Positions 45,795-54,649 of a stretch of DNA of 54,649 bases are shown one piece after another. The position numbers were made by a program, and so were the translations under genes. The stretch is from Planctomycetaceae bacterium (GTDB lineage Bacteria > Planctomycetota > Planctomycetia > Planctomycetales > Planctomycetaceae): NCBI GenBank assembly GCA_020426515.1, contig JAGQPW010000018.1, forward strand, positions 1 to 54,649. Direction: 5' to 3'. Position 1 is the first letter of the stretch. Every line of letters begins with the position of its first letter. The notes under the pieces were generated by a model. The model had not been told where the DNA came from and did no database searches. It saw nothing but the letters and a program-made list of their open reading frames with translations.

Positions 45795-46598
45795 ATGCTT
45801 CTTGACGGACCTTTCGCCACCGACTTACAGTCGCGGTCCCTTTGGGGCCCCACTCCTGCCAGAAAACCATTCATGCTCGACACGATGAATCGAACCGAGG
45901 TCATTCAATCACTGCTCAGTCGCCGCCGAGACCCAACGTACCTTGAAATAGGAGTGGAAATGGGCCTTGTGCTTCTGGCACTACGGGCGGGTCGCAAAAT
46001 CGCGGTCGATCCAGAGTTCAAGATTCCGTGGCGAGACAGATTTCTGGCATACTTTCGGCATCGGTCGAATCGATCCATTTCGTACTTCGCAGAGACCAGC
46101 GACGATTTTTTCGCGAATCATGCATCCGCATTGAGTGATGGAATCGACGTCGCCTTTGTGGATGGGCTTCACACACACGAACAGGCACATCGGGATGTCG
46201 TCAATTGCCTGAAGTACCTGAAGCCAAGCGGCGTGATCGTCATGCACGACTGCCTGCCGCCTCATGCAGCTGCAGCCTTGGCCGGCCCATCGCTACGAGC
46301 CGTTGAAGCACTTGAGGCTCCCGGCTGGACAGGAGAATGGACAGGGGATGTCTACAAATCCGTCATGCAACTAAGGGCGGAACGTTCTGATCTCAATGTC
46401 TTCGTGCTGGACTGCGACTATGGAATCGGAATTGTCGAGTGGGGTCAGCCCGAGACGACGCTGGAGATGAACCTGGCTGACATCTCTGCACTTTCCTTCG
46501 AAGAATTCTCCAAACACCAGCAAGAGTACCTCAATCTGAAACCGGCTGAGTGCTTCAGTTCTTGGTTGAACAGTCGCTCTGTTGCGGCAGCTGACTGA
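45795..46598 (+). CDS. Class I SAM methyltransferase (glycan island)
   Basis: A 267-residue methyltransferase of the Methyltransf_24 type. Motif I reads RDPTYLEIGVEMGLVLLALR, followed by IAVDPEFKIPWRDRF, GIDVAFVDGLHTHEQAHRDV and GVIVMHDCLPPHAAA, the post-I to motif IV layout of this group. Such proteins often modify sugars or cap O-antigen chains. The ATG at 45795 is preceded by AAAGGAT (good ribosome site); longer versions start at 45594 or 45693 without one. It precedes the ABC exporter genes on the same strand, so it probably belongs to the polysaccharide island. Confidence 0.8.
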   Translation: MLLDGPFATDLQSRSLWGPTPARKPFMLDTMNRTEVIQSLLSRRRDPTYLEIGVEMGLVLLALRAGRKIAVDPEFKIPWRDRFLAYFRHRSNRSISYFAETSDDFFANHASALSDGIDVAFVDGLHTHEQAHRDVVNCLKYLKPSGVIVMHDCLPPHAAAALAGPSLRAVEALEAPGWTGEWTGDVYKSVMQLRAERSDLNVFVLDCDYGIGIVEWGQPETTLEMNLADISALSFEEFSKHQQEYLNLKPAECFSSWLNSRSVAAAD

Positions 46599-46756
46599 CC
46601 GCCTCCCATTGTACGCCTCAGTCGCAGTCTTCTGCCTCCAAGACCTCGGGCAACCACTTCTCCAAGCAAGCGGACAACCTTCTTTCTTTTGCCGAGGGGA
46701 GCTACTATCGCAACAGCCCTTGGAACTTTCACCGTTAACCGACAGCGTCTTGATCA

Positions 46757-47617
46757 ATGCTTGCCCAAGAAAGTCCCAGTGTTGACTCCGCATGGCCAGT
46801 CACGGTCATCGAGGCAGCGCGACCAGCGGGCAGTCACACGATGCGAGAATTGTTGCGGTATCGCGACCTGCTCCTGATCTTGGCATTACGTGACCTGCAG
46901 GTCCGCTATCGTCAGGCCATCATCGGAATTGCTTGGGCCGTAATTCGACCTGCGGCGACGGTCATTGTCTTCGTCTTGCTGTTTGGTCTTCTGGATCGAA
47001 AGCCGGTCACAACAGGTGTCCCTTATGCGGCGACAGCTCTTGTAGGCCTGCTTACGTGGCAACTCTACGCCACCCTGCTCGCAGACATGTCGGAAAGTCT
47101 TGTCAAGAACCGGCACATGTTGACGAAAGTCTATTTCCCTCGGGTCCTCATCCCGATCGCCGCCACAGCAGTCGGTCTGGTCGACTACCTCGTGGCGCTC
47201 GTTCCGGCCCTCGCCTTCCTGCTCTTGTCGGGAATTCGCCCCGATTGGCAGTTGCTACTGACACCACTGTGGCTTTGCGGCGTCCTGTCTTGGAGCGTGG
47301 CCGGTGGAATCCTGTTGTCGGCCATCAACGCACGATATCGGGACGTGGAACATGTCATCCCGTTTCTATTGCAACTGGGATTCTTTGCCAGTCCTGTGGT
47401 GTACGAAACCGCAGCAATCATTCCAGTGCAGTACCAGGGGCTTTATCGACTGAACCCAATGGCAGTGATGTTGGACGGTCTTCGCTGGAGTCTCGTGGGG
47501 GCAGTTGAACCGAACTGGTTCTCCGTATGGATAGCTACCGGTGTGACGCTAACAACCATGTTCTTTGCTTGGCGAATATTCCACCGTCTCGACGCCAGTC
47601 TCGTAGATCGGATCTGA
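46757..47617 (+). CDS. ABC-2 polysaccharide export permease (Wzm-like)
   Basis: Inner-membrane permease of the ABC-2 exporter that moves undecaprenyl-linked polysaccharide (O-antigen or teichoic-acid type). The 286-residue product has six predicted helices, with the family block LALRDLQVRYRQAIIGIAWA at the N terminus, ESLVKNRHMLTKVYFPRVLI in the middle and RYRDVEHVIPFLLQLGFFAS, SPVVYETAAIIP and LYRLNPMAVMLDGLRW near the end. The ATPase gene follows 7 bases later, so they form one operon. ATG at 46757 starts the frame; a shorter start at MRELL is possible. Confidence 0.93.
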   Translation: MLAQESPSVDSAWPVTVIEAARPAGSHTMRELLRYRDLLLILALRDLQVRYRQAIIGIAWAVIRPAATVIVFVLLFGLLDRKPVTTGVPYAATALVGLLTWQLYATLLADMSESLVKNRHMLTKVYFPRVLIPIAATAVGLVDYLVALVPALAFLLLSGIRPDWQLLLTPLWLCGVLSWSVAGGILLSAINARYRDVEHVIPFLLQLGFFASPVVYETAAIIPVQYQGLYRLNPMAVMLDGLRWSLVGAVEPNWFSVWIATGVTLTTMFFAWRIFHRLDASLVDRI

Positions 47618-47624
47618 TCGTACC

Positions 47625-48878
47625 ATGAGCGGAATCGTGGTTTGCACCAACGAATTGGGGAAAGCATTTCCCCTGCATCACCGATCAAACAGTACGCGCA
47701 TCACGGAAGGCTTGGTCCAACTCGCAAAGTCTATATGGCAGCGAGAACCGCCAGAGGAATTTTGGGCTCTACAAGATGTTTCACTGAACATCAAACAAGG
47801 AGAAGTTGTCGGACTAGTCGGACGAAACGGGGCAGGCAAGAGCACGTTGCTCAAATTGTTGTCCAGAATTCTTCATCCGACAACGGGACGAATCGAACTA
47901 CATGGTCGCATTGGCAGCTTGCTGGAAGTCGGCACAGGATTTCACCCCGAACTCACAGGCCGAGAAAACATCTTTCTAAACGGAGCCATTTTGGGGATGA
48001 CCCGTCAGGAGATCACGAAAAAATTCGATGAGATTGTGGCATTTGCGGAAGTCGACAAGTTTCTCGACATGCCAGTGAAACGCTACTCCAGCGGAATGGT
48101 CGTACGACTCGCATTTTCTGTTGCGGCCTATCTCGAACCGGAAATCATGCTCGTCGACGAGGTGCTGGCGGTGGGTGACGTCGCGTTCCAGCGCAAGTGC
48201 CTCGGTCGCCTGCAAGACCTTTCGACAAACTCAGGACGAACGGTCATCCTTGTCAGTCACAATCCGTCATCCTTGGCAACGTTGTGCAAGAGAGGGATCC
48301 TGCTGGAGGGAGGGAGGGTCACTTTCGACGGGCCAATTCACGAGACATTGCAGCATTACAAGATGGAATCCGGCGGTCATGGAAGAACTTGGGAAGGTTC
48401 TAGCGGTGATGAACAACTTCGACTAACTCGCGCCTGGATCAAGCTCAAACAGGGTAACGACGACATCTGGGACACCAGCAGTGAGTTGGAGGTTGGTGCA
48501 ACGATCGAGATTCGGCAACCTGTCGATGGATTGATATTCGGATTCCGTCTGCACTCGGACTATGAATACGAACTGGTCTATTCACTGCACGATGACGATG
48601 ACCCAGGAATTGGAGAGACTCTCAATCCCTGTCGATTGACTCAGACTTGGCACATCCCCCCGAACACACTCGCATCCGGTCGATATCGTATCGCATTCGA
48701 TGTCGGAATTGCCTTCCGCAAACAGGTCCACCGACAACCGTTCGGTGAACTCCAGTTCGAACTGCAAAACCTAACCGGAATCGGTAGACGTTATCCCATC
48801 CAGAGCATGCGAGGATACGATAGCTTGCTACGACCAAACTGGGCCGCAGAGCGCCGAATCGAACCAATTTTCACCTGA
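47625..48878 (+). CDS. ABC polysaccharide export ATPase (Wzt-like)
   Basis: ATPase of the polysaccharide exporter. Residues 1-250 are a full ABC domain: Walker A GLVGRNGAGKSTLLKLLS, VGTGFHPELTGRENIFLNG, signature KRYSSGMVVRLAFSVAAYLE, Walker B IMLVDEVLAVGD and the H-loop in ILVSHNPSS. The C-terminal ~165 residues form a beta-sandwich of Wzt_C type (IEIRQPVDGLIFGFRLHSDY), which in E. coli O8/O9a recognises the capped end of the glycan, so chain-length control by a capping step is likely; the methyltransferase two genes upstream is a candidate for that step. Confidence 0.93.
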   Translation: MSGIVVCTNELGKAFPLHHRSNSTRITEGLVQLAKSIWQREPPEEFWALQDVSLNIKQGEVVGLVGRNGAGKSTLLKLLSRILHPTTGRIELHGRIGSLLEVGTGFHPELTGRENIFLNGAILGMTRQEITKKFDEIVAFAEVDKFLDMPVKRYSSGMVVRLAFSVAAYLEPEIMLVDEVLAVGDVAFQRKCLGRLQDLSTNSGRTVILVSHNPSSLATLCKRGILLEGGRVTFDGPIHETLQHYKMESGGHGRTWEGSSGDEQLRLTRAWIKLKQGNDDIWDTSSELEVGATIEIRQPVDGLIFGFRLHSDYEYELVYSLHDDDDPGIGETLNPCRLTQTWHIPPNTLASGRYRIAFDVGIAFRKQVHRQPFGELQFELQNLTGIGRRYPIQSMRGYDSLLRPNWAAERRIEPIFT

Positions 48879-48882
48879 CCTG

Positions 48883-49947
48883 TCAGCTACGTTTGCACTC
48901 GGAATCCGATGCAATTGCGGCCAGCAGTTTGGGGGCGAGAACATCAATTGAGTATTGTTCTTCGACCTTCTGGCGAGCGGCCTGGACCATGGCGAGTGTC
49001 TGCACGGGGTTGTCCAGCAGGAACGTCAGTTGATTGAGCCAGTCTTCGGTACTCTCGGCCCGGCATCCGTGGATGCCGGGAGTGATGATGTCGCGGTTGA
49101 CGCCCACGGGACTGGCGATGGCCGGCACACCCGCAGCCATGTACTGCAAGAGCTTGAACCCGCACTTGTAGCGCTCCCAGGGCTCGTCAGGCAAGGGCAT
49201 GATTCCAATGGAGAACTGCTGAATCTCCCGTACTGCTGTCTTCGCTGACCAGCACCGAAACTCAACGGGCACCTCCTGAAAGTCCACTTGCTTCAAGTCT
49301 TCTGCGTGGCTCGTGATGATCCGGAGCACAAATCGACGACGGCGCGCGAACTCCTTCAAGGCAGGCAGCGCGACATTCAGGTACGGCAGATTGGATGGTG
49401 TGCCAATCCATCCGATGATCGGAACGTCGAGGCTGCTGCGGGCCTCTTGCGGAATCGGAAAGGCATACTCAGCCAGATCCACTGCGGTCGGGAAGACGGA
49501 GACCTGCGAACAGTATTCGGCGCACTTTTCCGCCAGCAAACTGTTGCCTGCAAGAACCTGATCGGCCATGCCGGCAATCCGGGCGAACTTTTCTGGATAC
49601 CGCAGAAAAATGGCATCATCAACATCGAGCAGGAATCGCGAAGTGGACTGGCGAAATGCGGCTTCAACGTTCCAGCTCGGATCATCAAACAGTTCGCGTT
49701 CCAGAACGATGACGTCATAGGATCTCAAACGAGCAAGAACCAGGTCTCGCTGCCGCATCCATTTTCTCAGTTTCTGATTGAGCCGCCACCCCAGCAGTGG
49801 ATACTCGTGGTACTTCGGGGGAGCGCTGTGGAAGACATCACACTTCAGCCCCTGGGCACGCAGCCGCGGAAGATACGGAAGGATTCGAAACCGGGTTGAA
49901 GGGACATTGGGACCCGATGTCAGAAAGAGAACGCGAAGTGCGGGCAT
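48883..49947 (-). CDS. GT4-family glycosyltransferase
   Basis: A 354-residue GT-B glycosyltransferase. The N-terminal domain starts MPALRVLFLTSGPNVPSTRF and has LDVDDAIFLRYPEKFARIAG. The C-terminal donor domain has VPIIGWIGTPSNLPYLNVAL and the donor-binding PLPDEPWERYKCGFKLLQYM followed by AAGVPAIASPVGVN (E/KFKxxxxMAxGxPxxxSxxG pattern of GT4). It probably adds a sugar to the polysaccharide exported by the neighbouring ABC system; donor and linkage are unknown. Its end meets the wzt-like end on the opposite strand with 4 bases between. Confidence 0.88.
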   Translation of the reverse strand: MPALRVLFLTSGPNVPSTRFRILPYLPRLRAQGLKCDVFHSAPPKYHEYPLLGWRLNQKLRKWMRQRDLVLARLRSYDVIVLERELFDDPSWNVEAAFRQSTSRFLLDVDDAIFLRYPEKFARIAGMADQVLAGNSLLAEKCAEYCSQVSVFPTAVDLAEYAFPIPQEARSSLDVPIIGWIGTPSNLPYLNVALPALKEFARRRRFVLRIITSHAEDLKQVDFQEVPVEFRCWSAKTAVREIQQFSIGIMPLPDEPWERYKCGFKLLQYMAAGVPAIASPVGVNRDIITPGIHGCRAESTEDWLNQLTFLLDNPVQTLAMVQAARQKVEEQYSIDVLAPKLLAAIASDSECKRS

Positions 49948-50123
49948 GATTTGAATGACTCAACGTTCCGGGAAGGACAGACGCTCACACCTGATCATTG
50001 GGACCACGAATCTACTCTTTGCGGAGAGCCCCGGCAAACGGCTGCTTTCATGGCCGCTGCGGTCACTCCGCCATTCAGATTCCACCACGAGCAAACCTTC
50101 CGTATTACGGTACGCAGTGAAAC

Positions 50124-51413
50124 TCACGGCTCAGGAAGGCTGCCGCCGGTAAATTGAACCAGTGCGTTGTCGAAGACCGTCGCAAGCTTCTGGCATTGAT
50201 TTTCTGCACCGAACTCTGCCAACACCCGGCGACGGCTGGCGTCCACGTGCATTGTCGATTTTGGACTCAGCCAGCAATCCTGAACCACTTGAACCAGTCG
50301 GGAAAAATCTCCCTCTGCGCACGCTCCGCAATCAAACTCCTTGAGGAACTCCGCACCAAACTCCAGTGAACAGATTGGCGTGCGTGAGGCGGCGGCCTGC
50401 AGGAATGTATTGGGGAATCCTTCCCACCCCAAGGCCGATGTATTGACGTAGACTCTGGCATGCCTGAAGAGAGTCGACATTTGCTCAAACGAAACCTGCT
50501 CAACAATCCGCAGATTGGGAGGACGGCGAGCATGGACCTCCCGCGTAACATCTGGATCTCGCGGATTCATCAGCATCACAAATGGAATGTCGGGAAGTTG
50601 CTCAGCCAGCTCGACGCAATGCAGCGCCCGCTTGTGAAATCGATCTGCACGGCCAACCCACAAGACGTACCCTGAATTCTCCAAGTCCTTGAGTTCTTCA
50701 GGTAGTGGCCATTCTGCCTGCTGGTCCCAGACAACTTCGTCAATCGGGTTCGCAATGAACGTTCCTTCTCGATGAAAGTGAGCAAGCAAGAGATCCTGTT
50801 GCTGCTCCGTTTGAACTACGATCTGGTCTGCCTCTCGCAATGCACGAAGACAATCGGTTGATCGATTTCCGTAGGGACTGACGTAGTTCGGGTCCGTTGC
50901 GTAACGCTCATCGAGATCACTGTCAGCACCCAACATCAACACCGCTGGCCGCCCCGTTGCGTGGGCTCCAGCGATGGCCTTTGCGGAATCGACATGCACA
51001 CCAAAGGTGACGATCAGATCACCTGGCAACTGACTGAATTGACCGACTCCACCCAGACTTCGGCCACGTCGCGAGAGAAATGGACGACTCGCGACACACA
51101 CTGGGAGCTCCCAGAACAGATGCCAACTCCAACGTTTGATGGTAACGAAGGGGAACTCCTGTCTGGCGGCGAGACATTGGCCAACGTGCAGGAAAATGTC
51201 ATAGAGAGGCTTTCTAACTCGCTGAATTCGAACGCCTTCGTAGCAGGAATGGGGTGACCTTGGCCTTACCGCAAGATTCACCTTCCAGCCGGGCAACCGT
51301 GCGAGTGCCCGCGCGAATGTCCATGCTCGTGTTTCTGTTCCGCCGAACACACCGGGCACAGTCGGATCAATCGCTGGCAAGGCGTGCAGTGCAACAAAGG
51401 TCACTTCGGGCAT
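50124..51413 (-). CDS. GT4-family glycosyltransferase
   Basis: A 429-residue GT-B glycosyltransferase. The acceptor side starts MPEVTFVALHALPAIDPTVP with the FGGTETRAWTFARALARL loop typical of GT4 enzymes. The donor side has GYVLWVGRADRFHKRALHCV, RIVEQVSFEQMSTLFRHARV and TSALGWEGFPNTFLQAAASR. A conserved pattern EGFPNTFLQAAA replaces the EGFGLVxLEAMA donor block, and the start ATG at 51413 is standard. Same strand as the other glycosyltransferase, with a 175-base gap. Acts in the cytoplasm on the same glycan by context. Confidence 0.9.
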   Translation of the reverse strand: MPEVTFVALHALPAIDPTVPGVFGGTETRAWTFARALARLPGWKVNLAVRPRSPHSCYEGVRIQRVRKPLYDIFLHVGQCLAARQEFPFVTIKRWSWHLFWELPVCVASRPFLSRRGRSLGGVGQFSQLPGDLIVTFGVHVDSAKAIAGAHATGRPAVLMLGADSDLDERYATDPNYVSPYGNRSTDCLRALREADQIVVQTEQQQDLLLAHFHREGTFIANPIDEVVWDQQAEWPLPEELKDLENSGYVLWVGRADRFHKRALHCVELAEQLPDIPFVMLMNPRDPDVTREVHARRPPNLRIVEQVSFEQMSTLFRHARVYVNTSALGWEGFPNTFLQAAASRTPICSLEFGAEFLKEFDCGACAEGDFSRLVQVVQDCWLSPKSTMHVDASRRRVLAEFGAENQCQKLATVFDNALVQFTGGSLPEP

Positions 51414-51428
51414 GGTCGCGGTCGCCTG

Positions 51429-52115
51429 CTATGGCCGTAGCGCCGGGTCCACTGTTCCGGCAGCGGCGAAGCCTTGGGCTCGGATTTGGCAGGAGTCGCA
51501 GTGGCCGCAGGGGGTGCCGTTGGGGAGGGGGTCGTAGCAGCTGTGGGTGAGGCTGTAGTCGACGCCAAGCTTGAGTCCCTGTTGAATAATCTCCGCTTTG
51601 GTCAACTCAATCAGTGGGGCGTGGACGCGGAACTGGCCGGTGCCTTCGACGCCCGCTTTCGTCGCCACGTTGGCAAGCTCCGTGAACGCCTGAATGAATT
51701 CGGGGCGGCAGTCGGGGTAGCCGCTGTAGTCGACGGCGTTCACTCCAACGAACAGATCAAAGGCGCCCAGCACCTCGGCCCAGCCGAGCGCAATGGAGAG
51801 AAACACAGTGTTACGAGCCGGGACATACGTAATGGGAATGCCCGTTTCCATTTCGTCCGCAGGGCGATCTTTGGGGACATCAACGTCTGCGGTGAGAGCC
51901 GAGCCGCCGAAGCGACGGAGGTCGAGGGCGATCACCGCATGGTCCTCAACTCCTCCTTGCTCGCAAGTGCGGCGGGCCGCTTCCAATTCACAGCGATGCC
52001 GCTGCCCGTAGTCAAACGACAGGGCATAACAGGCGAAGCCTTGCGACTTCGCGACGGCAAGAGCGGTGGCCGAATCGAGACCACCGCTCACCAGAACCAC
52101 AGCTTTGGGAGCCAT
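51429..52115 (-). CDS. queC: 7-cyano-7-deazaguanine synthase QueC
   Basis: Converts carboxy-deazaguanine to preQ0 in queuosine synthesis, using ATP and ammonia. The 228-residue product has the PP-loop [16 protein letters not shown] near the N terminus, [19 protein letters not shown] and the zinc site [20 protein letters not shown]. The ATG at 52115 is 2 bases past the DUF1080 stop, so it is likely translated by coupling; the frame extends into DUF1080 without similarity. queD/queE/queF are not in the window. Confidence 0.95.
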   Translation of the reverse strand: MAPKAVVLVSGGLDSATALAVAKSQGFACYALSFDYGQRHRCELEAARRTCEQGGVEDHAVIALDLRRFGGSALTADVDVPKDRPADEMETGIPITYVPARNTVFLSIALGWAEVLGAFDLFVGVNAVDYSGYPDCRPEFIQAFTELANVATKAGVEGTGQFRVHAPLIELTKAEIIQQGLKLGVDYSLTHSCYDPLPNGTPCGHCDSCQIRAQGFAAAGTVDPALRP

Positions 52116-52117
52116 GA

Positions 52118-52762
52118 CTACTTCAGTTCCTTGATACGAATATTGCGCCAACGAACTTCGTATGGGCCGGTCCCCTTCTTGATGCCATGCACCTGCAGTC
52201 CGATGAAGCCGCTGGCATGGGTTTCGTAGATGGGCTCATCGGTCAGATCTTCAATCGGCTGACCATTGATCCAGGTTTGAATGCGGGGACCATTGGCGAC
52301 CACGCGGAACTTGTTCCACTCTTCATTCTTGAAGAAGTCGTGAGGCTTGAGGCGTTCTGCGGGAGTGAGCCAACCTCGGCCGGTCGCTTCGCCGTAGACG
52401 TAGCCCGCTTCGGCAGGGCCGCTCTCGATTTCCACCTGCGGACCATTCACGCGTCCAGTGGGGCCATCTTTGGTCTGTGAGCGAATCTGCACGCCGCTGT
52501 TGAGGGCGTTGTCGACTTTCACTTCGAATTCCAGTTCGAAGTTGCCGTAGTCCTTATCGGAGCACAGGAACGAATTCGGGCTGCCATCCATGGTCTTACC
52601 GACAATGGTGCCCTCTTCCACGCGGTACGTGGCGGTGCCGTTCCGCTGCGTCCAGCCTTCGAGCGTCTTGCCGTCAAACAGCGAGACCCACCCTTCGTCA
52701 GCCATGGCCACGCTGGCAGTGGCCAACACCAGTAACATCCCAGTCCAAGTTGCGAGCTTCAT
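52118..52762 (-). CDS. DUF1080 (3-keto-disaccharide hydrolase-type) exported protein
   Basis: A 214-residue exported beta-sandwich of the DUF1080 family, a concanavalin-like fold related to GH16-type proteins, now linked to 3-keto-glycoside hydrolysis in some members. A signal peptide ([20 protein letters not shown]) is followed by [60 protein letters not shown] and [20 protein letters not shown], all typical. Planctomycetes carry many copies. The preceding gap of about 225 bases to the decarboxylase gene should hold its promoter. Confidence 0.93.
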   Translation of the reverse strand: MKLATWTGMLLVLATASVAMADEGWVSLFDGKTLEGWTQRNGTATYRVEEGTIVGKTMDGSPNSFLCSDKDYGNFELEFEVKVDNALNSGVQIRSQTKDGPTGRVNGPQVEIESGPAEAGYVYGEATGRGWLTPAERLKPHDFFKNEEWNKFRVVANGPRIQTWINGQPIEDLTDEPIYETHASGFIGLQVHGIKKGTGPYEVRWRNIRIKELK

Positions 52763-52987
52763 AGTTCACCTGTTCCAAACAGCAGAAGTTTTGTCGAATT
52801 CCGTTCAGCTTGGAGGACGGAAGACGAACCGTCAACCGTAGCGGAGCTGGGAATCAAGGCTCTCGCTGGTGCGGAAAACGTTGAGGCGTTGAGGGGCCTG
52901 CGGGCACGTTGAACGATGGAACACCGAAAATATTGCGGATGTCAGACTGTCGGAGCTGGCATCAACTGCAGTGGCGAAATGAGCTTT

Positions 52988-54358
52988 CTATCCGATTTCG
53001 TCTGTCGCGCGCTGGAGACGGGTGATGATCTCCGGCATCCATTCGCGATGTTCCGGCTTCATCAGTACCGACCTGAGGCAGATGATGGAATCCTGATCCC
53101 AATGGGTGACGATCCCTTTCGTTTCGGCCAGCGACCGAGGAGTTGTGGCCAGCGCCAAGTACACCTGATGTTGCCGGGCCTGATGAAACAGCGCCCGCGC
53201 CTGTTGTGATGACTCCGACGCACTGGCCGCCCGCACTCCCCAGACGACGATATCCAGTTCCGGTTCCAGCAACGGGACGAAACAGTCGCTCTGCTGCAGC
53301 CATTGAAAAAGTGCCAGTGCCGCTGTTCGTCCTGCTTCCAGCCCTTGAGTGAACTCGCCGCCTCGTTCGAGCGGAAGAAGCTGCAAAGTCGCCCACAGCG
53401 CTACGGCCGAAGCTCCCTCTCGCGAGCACTCCAGCGAGATCTCACCTAGATGCAACTCGTCCGATGTGTAGTAGGTGTACGGCGAATCGTGCAGGTAGAG
53501 TCGGGCGACGGAAGGGTCGCGAAATAGAACGCAGCCGCATCCGTAGGGTTGCAGGCCATGCTTGTGCGGATCAATCACGATGGAGTCGGCTGCGCAGATG
53601 ACATCGAACGCCGCACGGGTTTCCGGACGCAGGTTGTCCGCCAATGTGAAGTAGCCACCGTAGGCTGCGTCAACGTGCAGGCGGAATCGGAATCGCTGCT
53701 TTAGCGCGACAATCTCAGGCAGTGGGTCAACAGCCCCCAGGGCGGTTGTCCCCAAAGTCGCGACGACCGTACCAACATCGCCGCGCCGAAGTCGATCTTC
53801 CAGCACCGCCAGATCCATCCGTCCCCGACTGTCGACGGCAATTGCCTCGAACGAATTCTGCAGAACGCCAGACAGACGGCCGTGCGTGTAGTGGGCCTGT
53901 TGTGAGGCGACGATGGTTTTGCCGCCCGTCAGTTCACGCGCGACCCACAGTGCTTCGAAATTGGCCAGCGTGCCGCCGCCGCACAAGTGACCGAGGAACG
54001 GGAGCGATTCATCAGCTGCTGACGACCAGCCGAACATGGCCGCCAGTTTCGCCGTCGCCTCGCGCTCCATGGCCGAACTCGCCCGCCCGCCATCGAGGGC
54101 GTGGTTGTTCGGGTTCATCAGCATGGCCAGGGCGTAGGCCATACGGGCCACCGGATGAGGCGGCTTGAGCATCTGACCGCAGTACAGCGGATGGAAGTAG
54201 GGATCATTGTCCTGCAGCATCGTCGCTGCGCGCTGCAGAACTTCGCCCCAGCGAGACAAGTCCGCAGAGTCCGCCGTTTCGGGCAGGTCGCGAAACCCGG
54301 ATTGCAACGCCTGTGCAGCGGCCTCTAACAGGTCGAGTTCGTCGCGACTCCAGTTCAT
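52988..54358 (-). CDS. Group II PLP-dependent decarboxylase
   Basis: A 456-residue PLP enzyme of the aromatic-amino-acid/glutamate decarboxylase fold. The PLP lysine is in IVIDPHKHGLQPYGCGCVLF and the PLP-nitrogen aspartate in FRLHVDAAYGGYF; LGHLCGGGTLANFEALWVAR binds the phosphate. Substrate is not clear: candidates are an aromatic amino acid or aspartate. The ATG at 54358 (MNWSRDELDLLEAAAQALQS) is used; the upstream open frame is Ser/Arg-rich and overlaps the previous gene end. Next to a hydrolase-like gene whose stop is 47 bases upstream on the same strand. Confidence 0.9.
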   Translation of the reverse strand: MNWSRDELDLLEAAAQALQSGFRDLPETADSADLSRWGEVLQRAATMLQDNDPYFHPLYCGQMLKPPHPVARMAYALAMLMNPNNHALDGGRASSAMEREATAKLAAMFGWSSAADESLPFLGHLCGGGTLANFEALWVARELTGGKTIVASQQAHYTHGRLSGVLQNSFEAIAVDSRGRMDLAVLEDRLRRGDVGTVVATLGTTALGAVDPLPEIVALKQRFRFRLHVDAAYGGYFTLADNLRPETRAAFDVICAADSIVIDPHKHGLQPYGCGCVLFRDPSVARLYLHDSPYTYYTSDELHLGEISLECSREGASAVALWATLQLLPLERGGEFTQGLEAGRTAALALFQWLQQSDCFVPLLEPELDIVVWGVRAASASESSQQARALFHQARQHQVYLALATTPRSLAETKGIVTHWDQDSIICLRSVLMKPEHREWMPEIITRLQRATDEIG

Positions 54359-54404
54359 ACCAGGCGAGTCCGCTGCTGACGCAGGAAGTGGGGAACCATT
54401 GTGA

Positions 54405-54649
54405 TTACTGCGCGGCTTTGACCTGCCAGCGCTCGTCGAAGAAATTTGCCCCGACCACTTTCCCCGGCCAGCGACTGTTCGGAGGCACGCTGAGATCAAT
54501 CACCGCCCAGTCGGGAAGTTTGGGAGTTTGCCGGGCATTGTTGAGATAGTCGTACTCTCGGTAGGTAAAGCCACTGTTGAGCACGACGTATTTCTGGGGA
54601 TTCAGCGGGTTGGGATAAATCAGGACCGGGGCATGGCCATCCGCTGCGT
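54405..54649 (-). CDS. 3' end of a prolyl-oligopeptidase/esterase-like gene (partial)
   Basis: Only the last ~80 codons are in the window, open to the right edge. They read [40 protein letters not shown] and [17 protein letters not shown] before TAA. This is, from memory, the usual C-terminal segment of large secreted planctomycete alpha/beta-hydrolases related to prolyl oligopeptidases or phospholipase/carboxylesterases, but the catalytic part is outside. Confidence 0.7.
   Translation of the reverse strand, partial: AADGHAPVLIYPNPLNPQKYVVLNSGFTYREYDYLNNARQTPKLPDWAVIDLSVPPNSRWPGKVVGANFFDERWQVKAAQ

Overview
The window looks like a piece of a Planctomycetota chromosome, probably order Planctomycetales. 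The evidence is two formylglycine-type sulfatases, a Tat-exported DUF1501 protein, a DUF1080 protein, a cysteine-rich YTV-repeat wall protein, a SpoVG with an inserted zinc ribbon, secreted terpene-cyclase-fold/DUF4159 proteins, an MJ0042-type zinc-ribbon membrane protein and a eukaryote-like Ser/Thr kinase. KdsB and a Wzm/Wzt exporter indicate a diderm envelope with LPS or another surface glycan. No rRNA, tRNA, CRISPR array, integrase or insertion sequence was recognised.

Layout. 1-19.5 kb is mainly core functions: groEL (5' end cut by the window), a small zinc protein, ruvB, hisF, an adenylate-forming ligase, mgtE, a degenerate NtrC-like protein, pyrG, kdsB, a sulfatase, an inactive M16 peptidase homologue, the YTV protein, a small lipoprotein, an HU protein with a proline-rich tail, a SpoU methyltransferase and a zinc-ribbon membrane protein. 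19.9-27.6 kb is a compact one-strand cassette that reads as the neck and tail of a long-tailed non-contractile phage with no head genes. 27.6-45.6 kb returns to housekeeping and planctomycete-specific genes: DUF486, a KaiC-like ATPase, PPi-type phosphofructokinase, DUF1501, PIG-L deacetylase, threonine synthase, kinase, DUF1499, sulfatase, trpG/pabA, ispE-spoVG and two cyclase-fold proteins around a flavin-type protein. 45.8-51.4 kb is a surface-polysaccharide island (methyltransferase, ABC exporter, two glycosyltransferases). 51.4-54.6 kb holds queC, DUF1080, a PLP decarboxylase and the 3' end of a hydrolase-like gene.

The most interesting system is the cassette at 19914-27611. In order it holds a tail-assembly chaperone, a gpW-like neck protein, a membrane-anchored coiled coil, FII-like, HK97-gp10/Z-like and U-like neck and terminator proteins, a tube protein, a very short (282 aa) tape-measure-like protein, a distal-tail-like protein, a hub-like protein with a ~270-residue Ser-rich extension, and a Rossmann glycosyltransferase-like gene. 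Terminase, portal, capsid, protease, sheath, lysis and integration genes are absent. The chaperone gene contains a textbook X XXY YYZ heptamer (A AAT TTC), and slipping -1 there opens a 59-codon extension, the G/GT arrangement of lambda-like tails. This suggests a domesticated, headless, roughly 40-nm tail-like particle whose Ser-rich tip may be glycosylated. Product names in the cassette rest on sequence pattern, predicted architecture and gene order only; no database search was possible.
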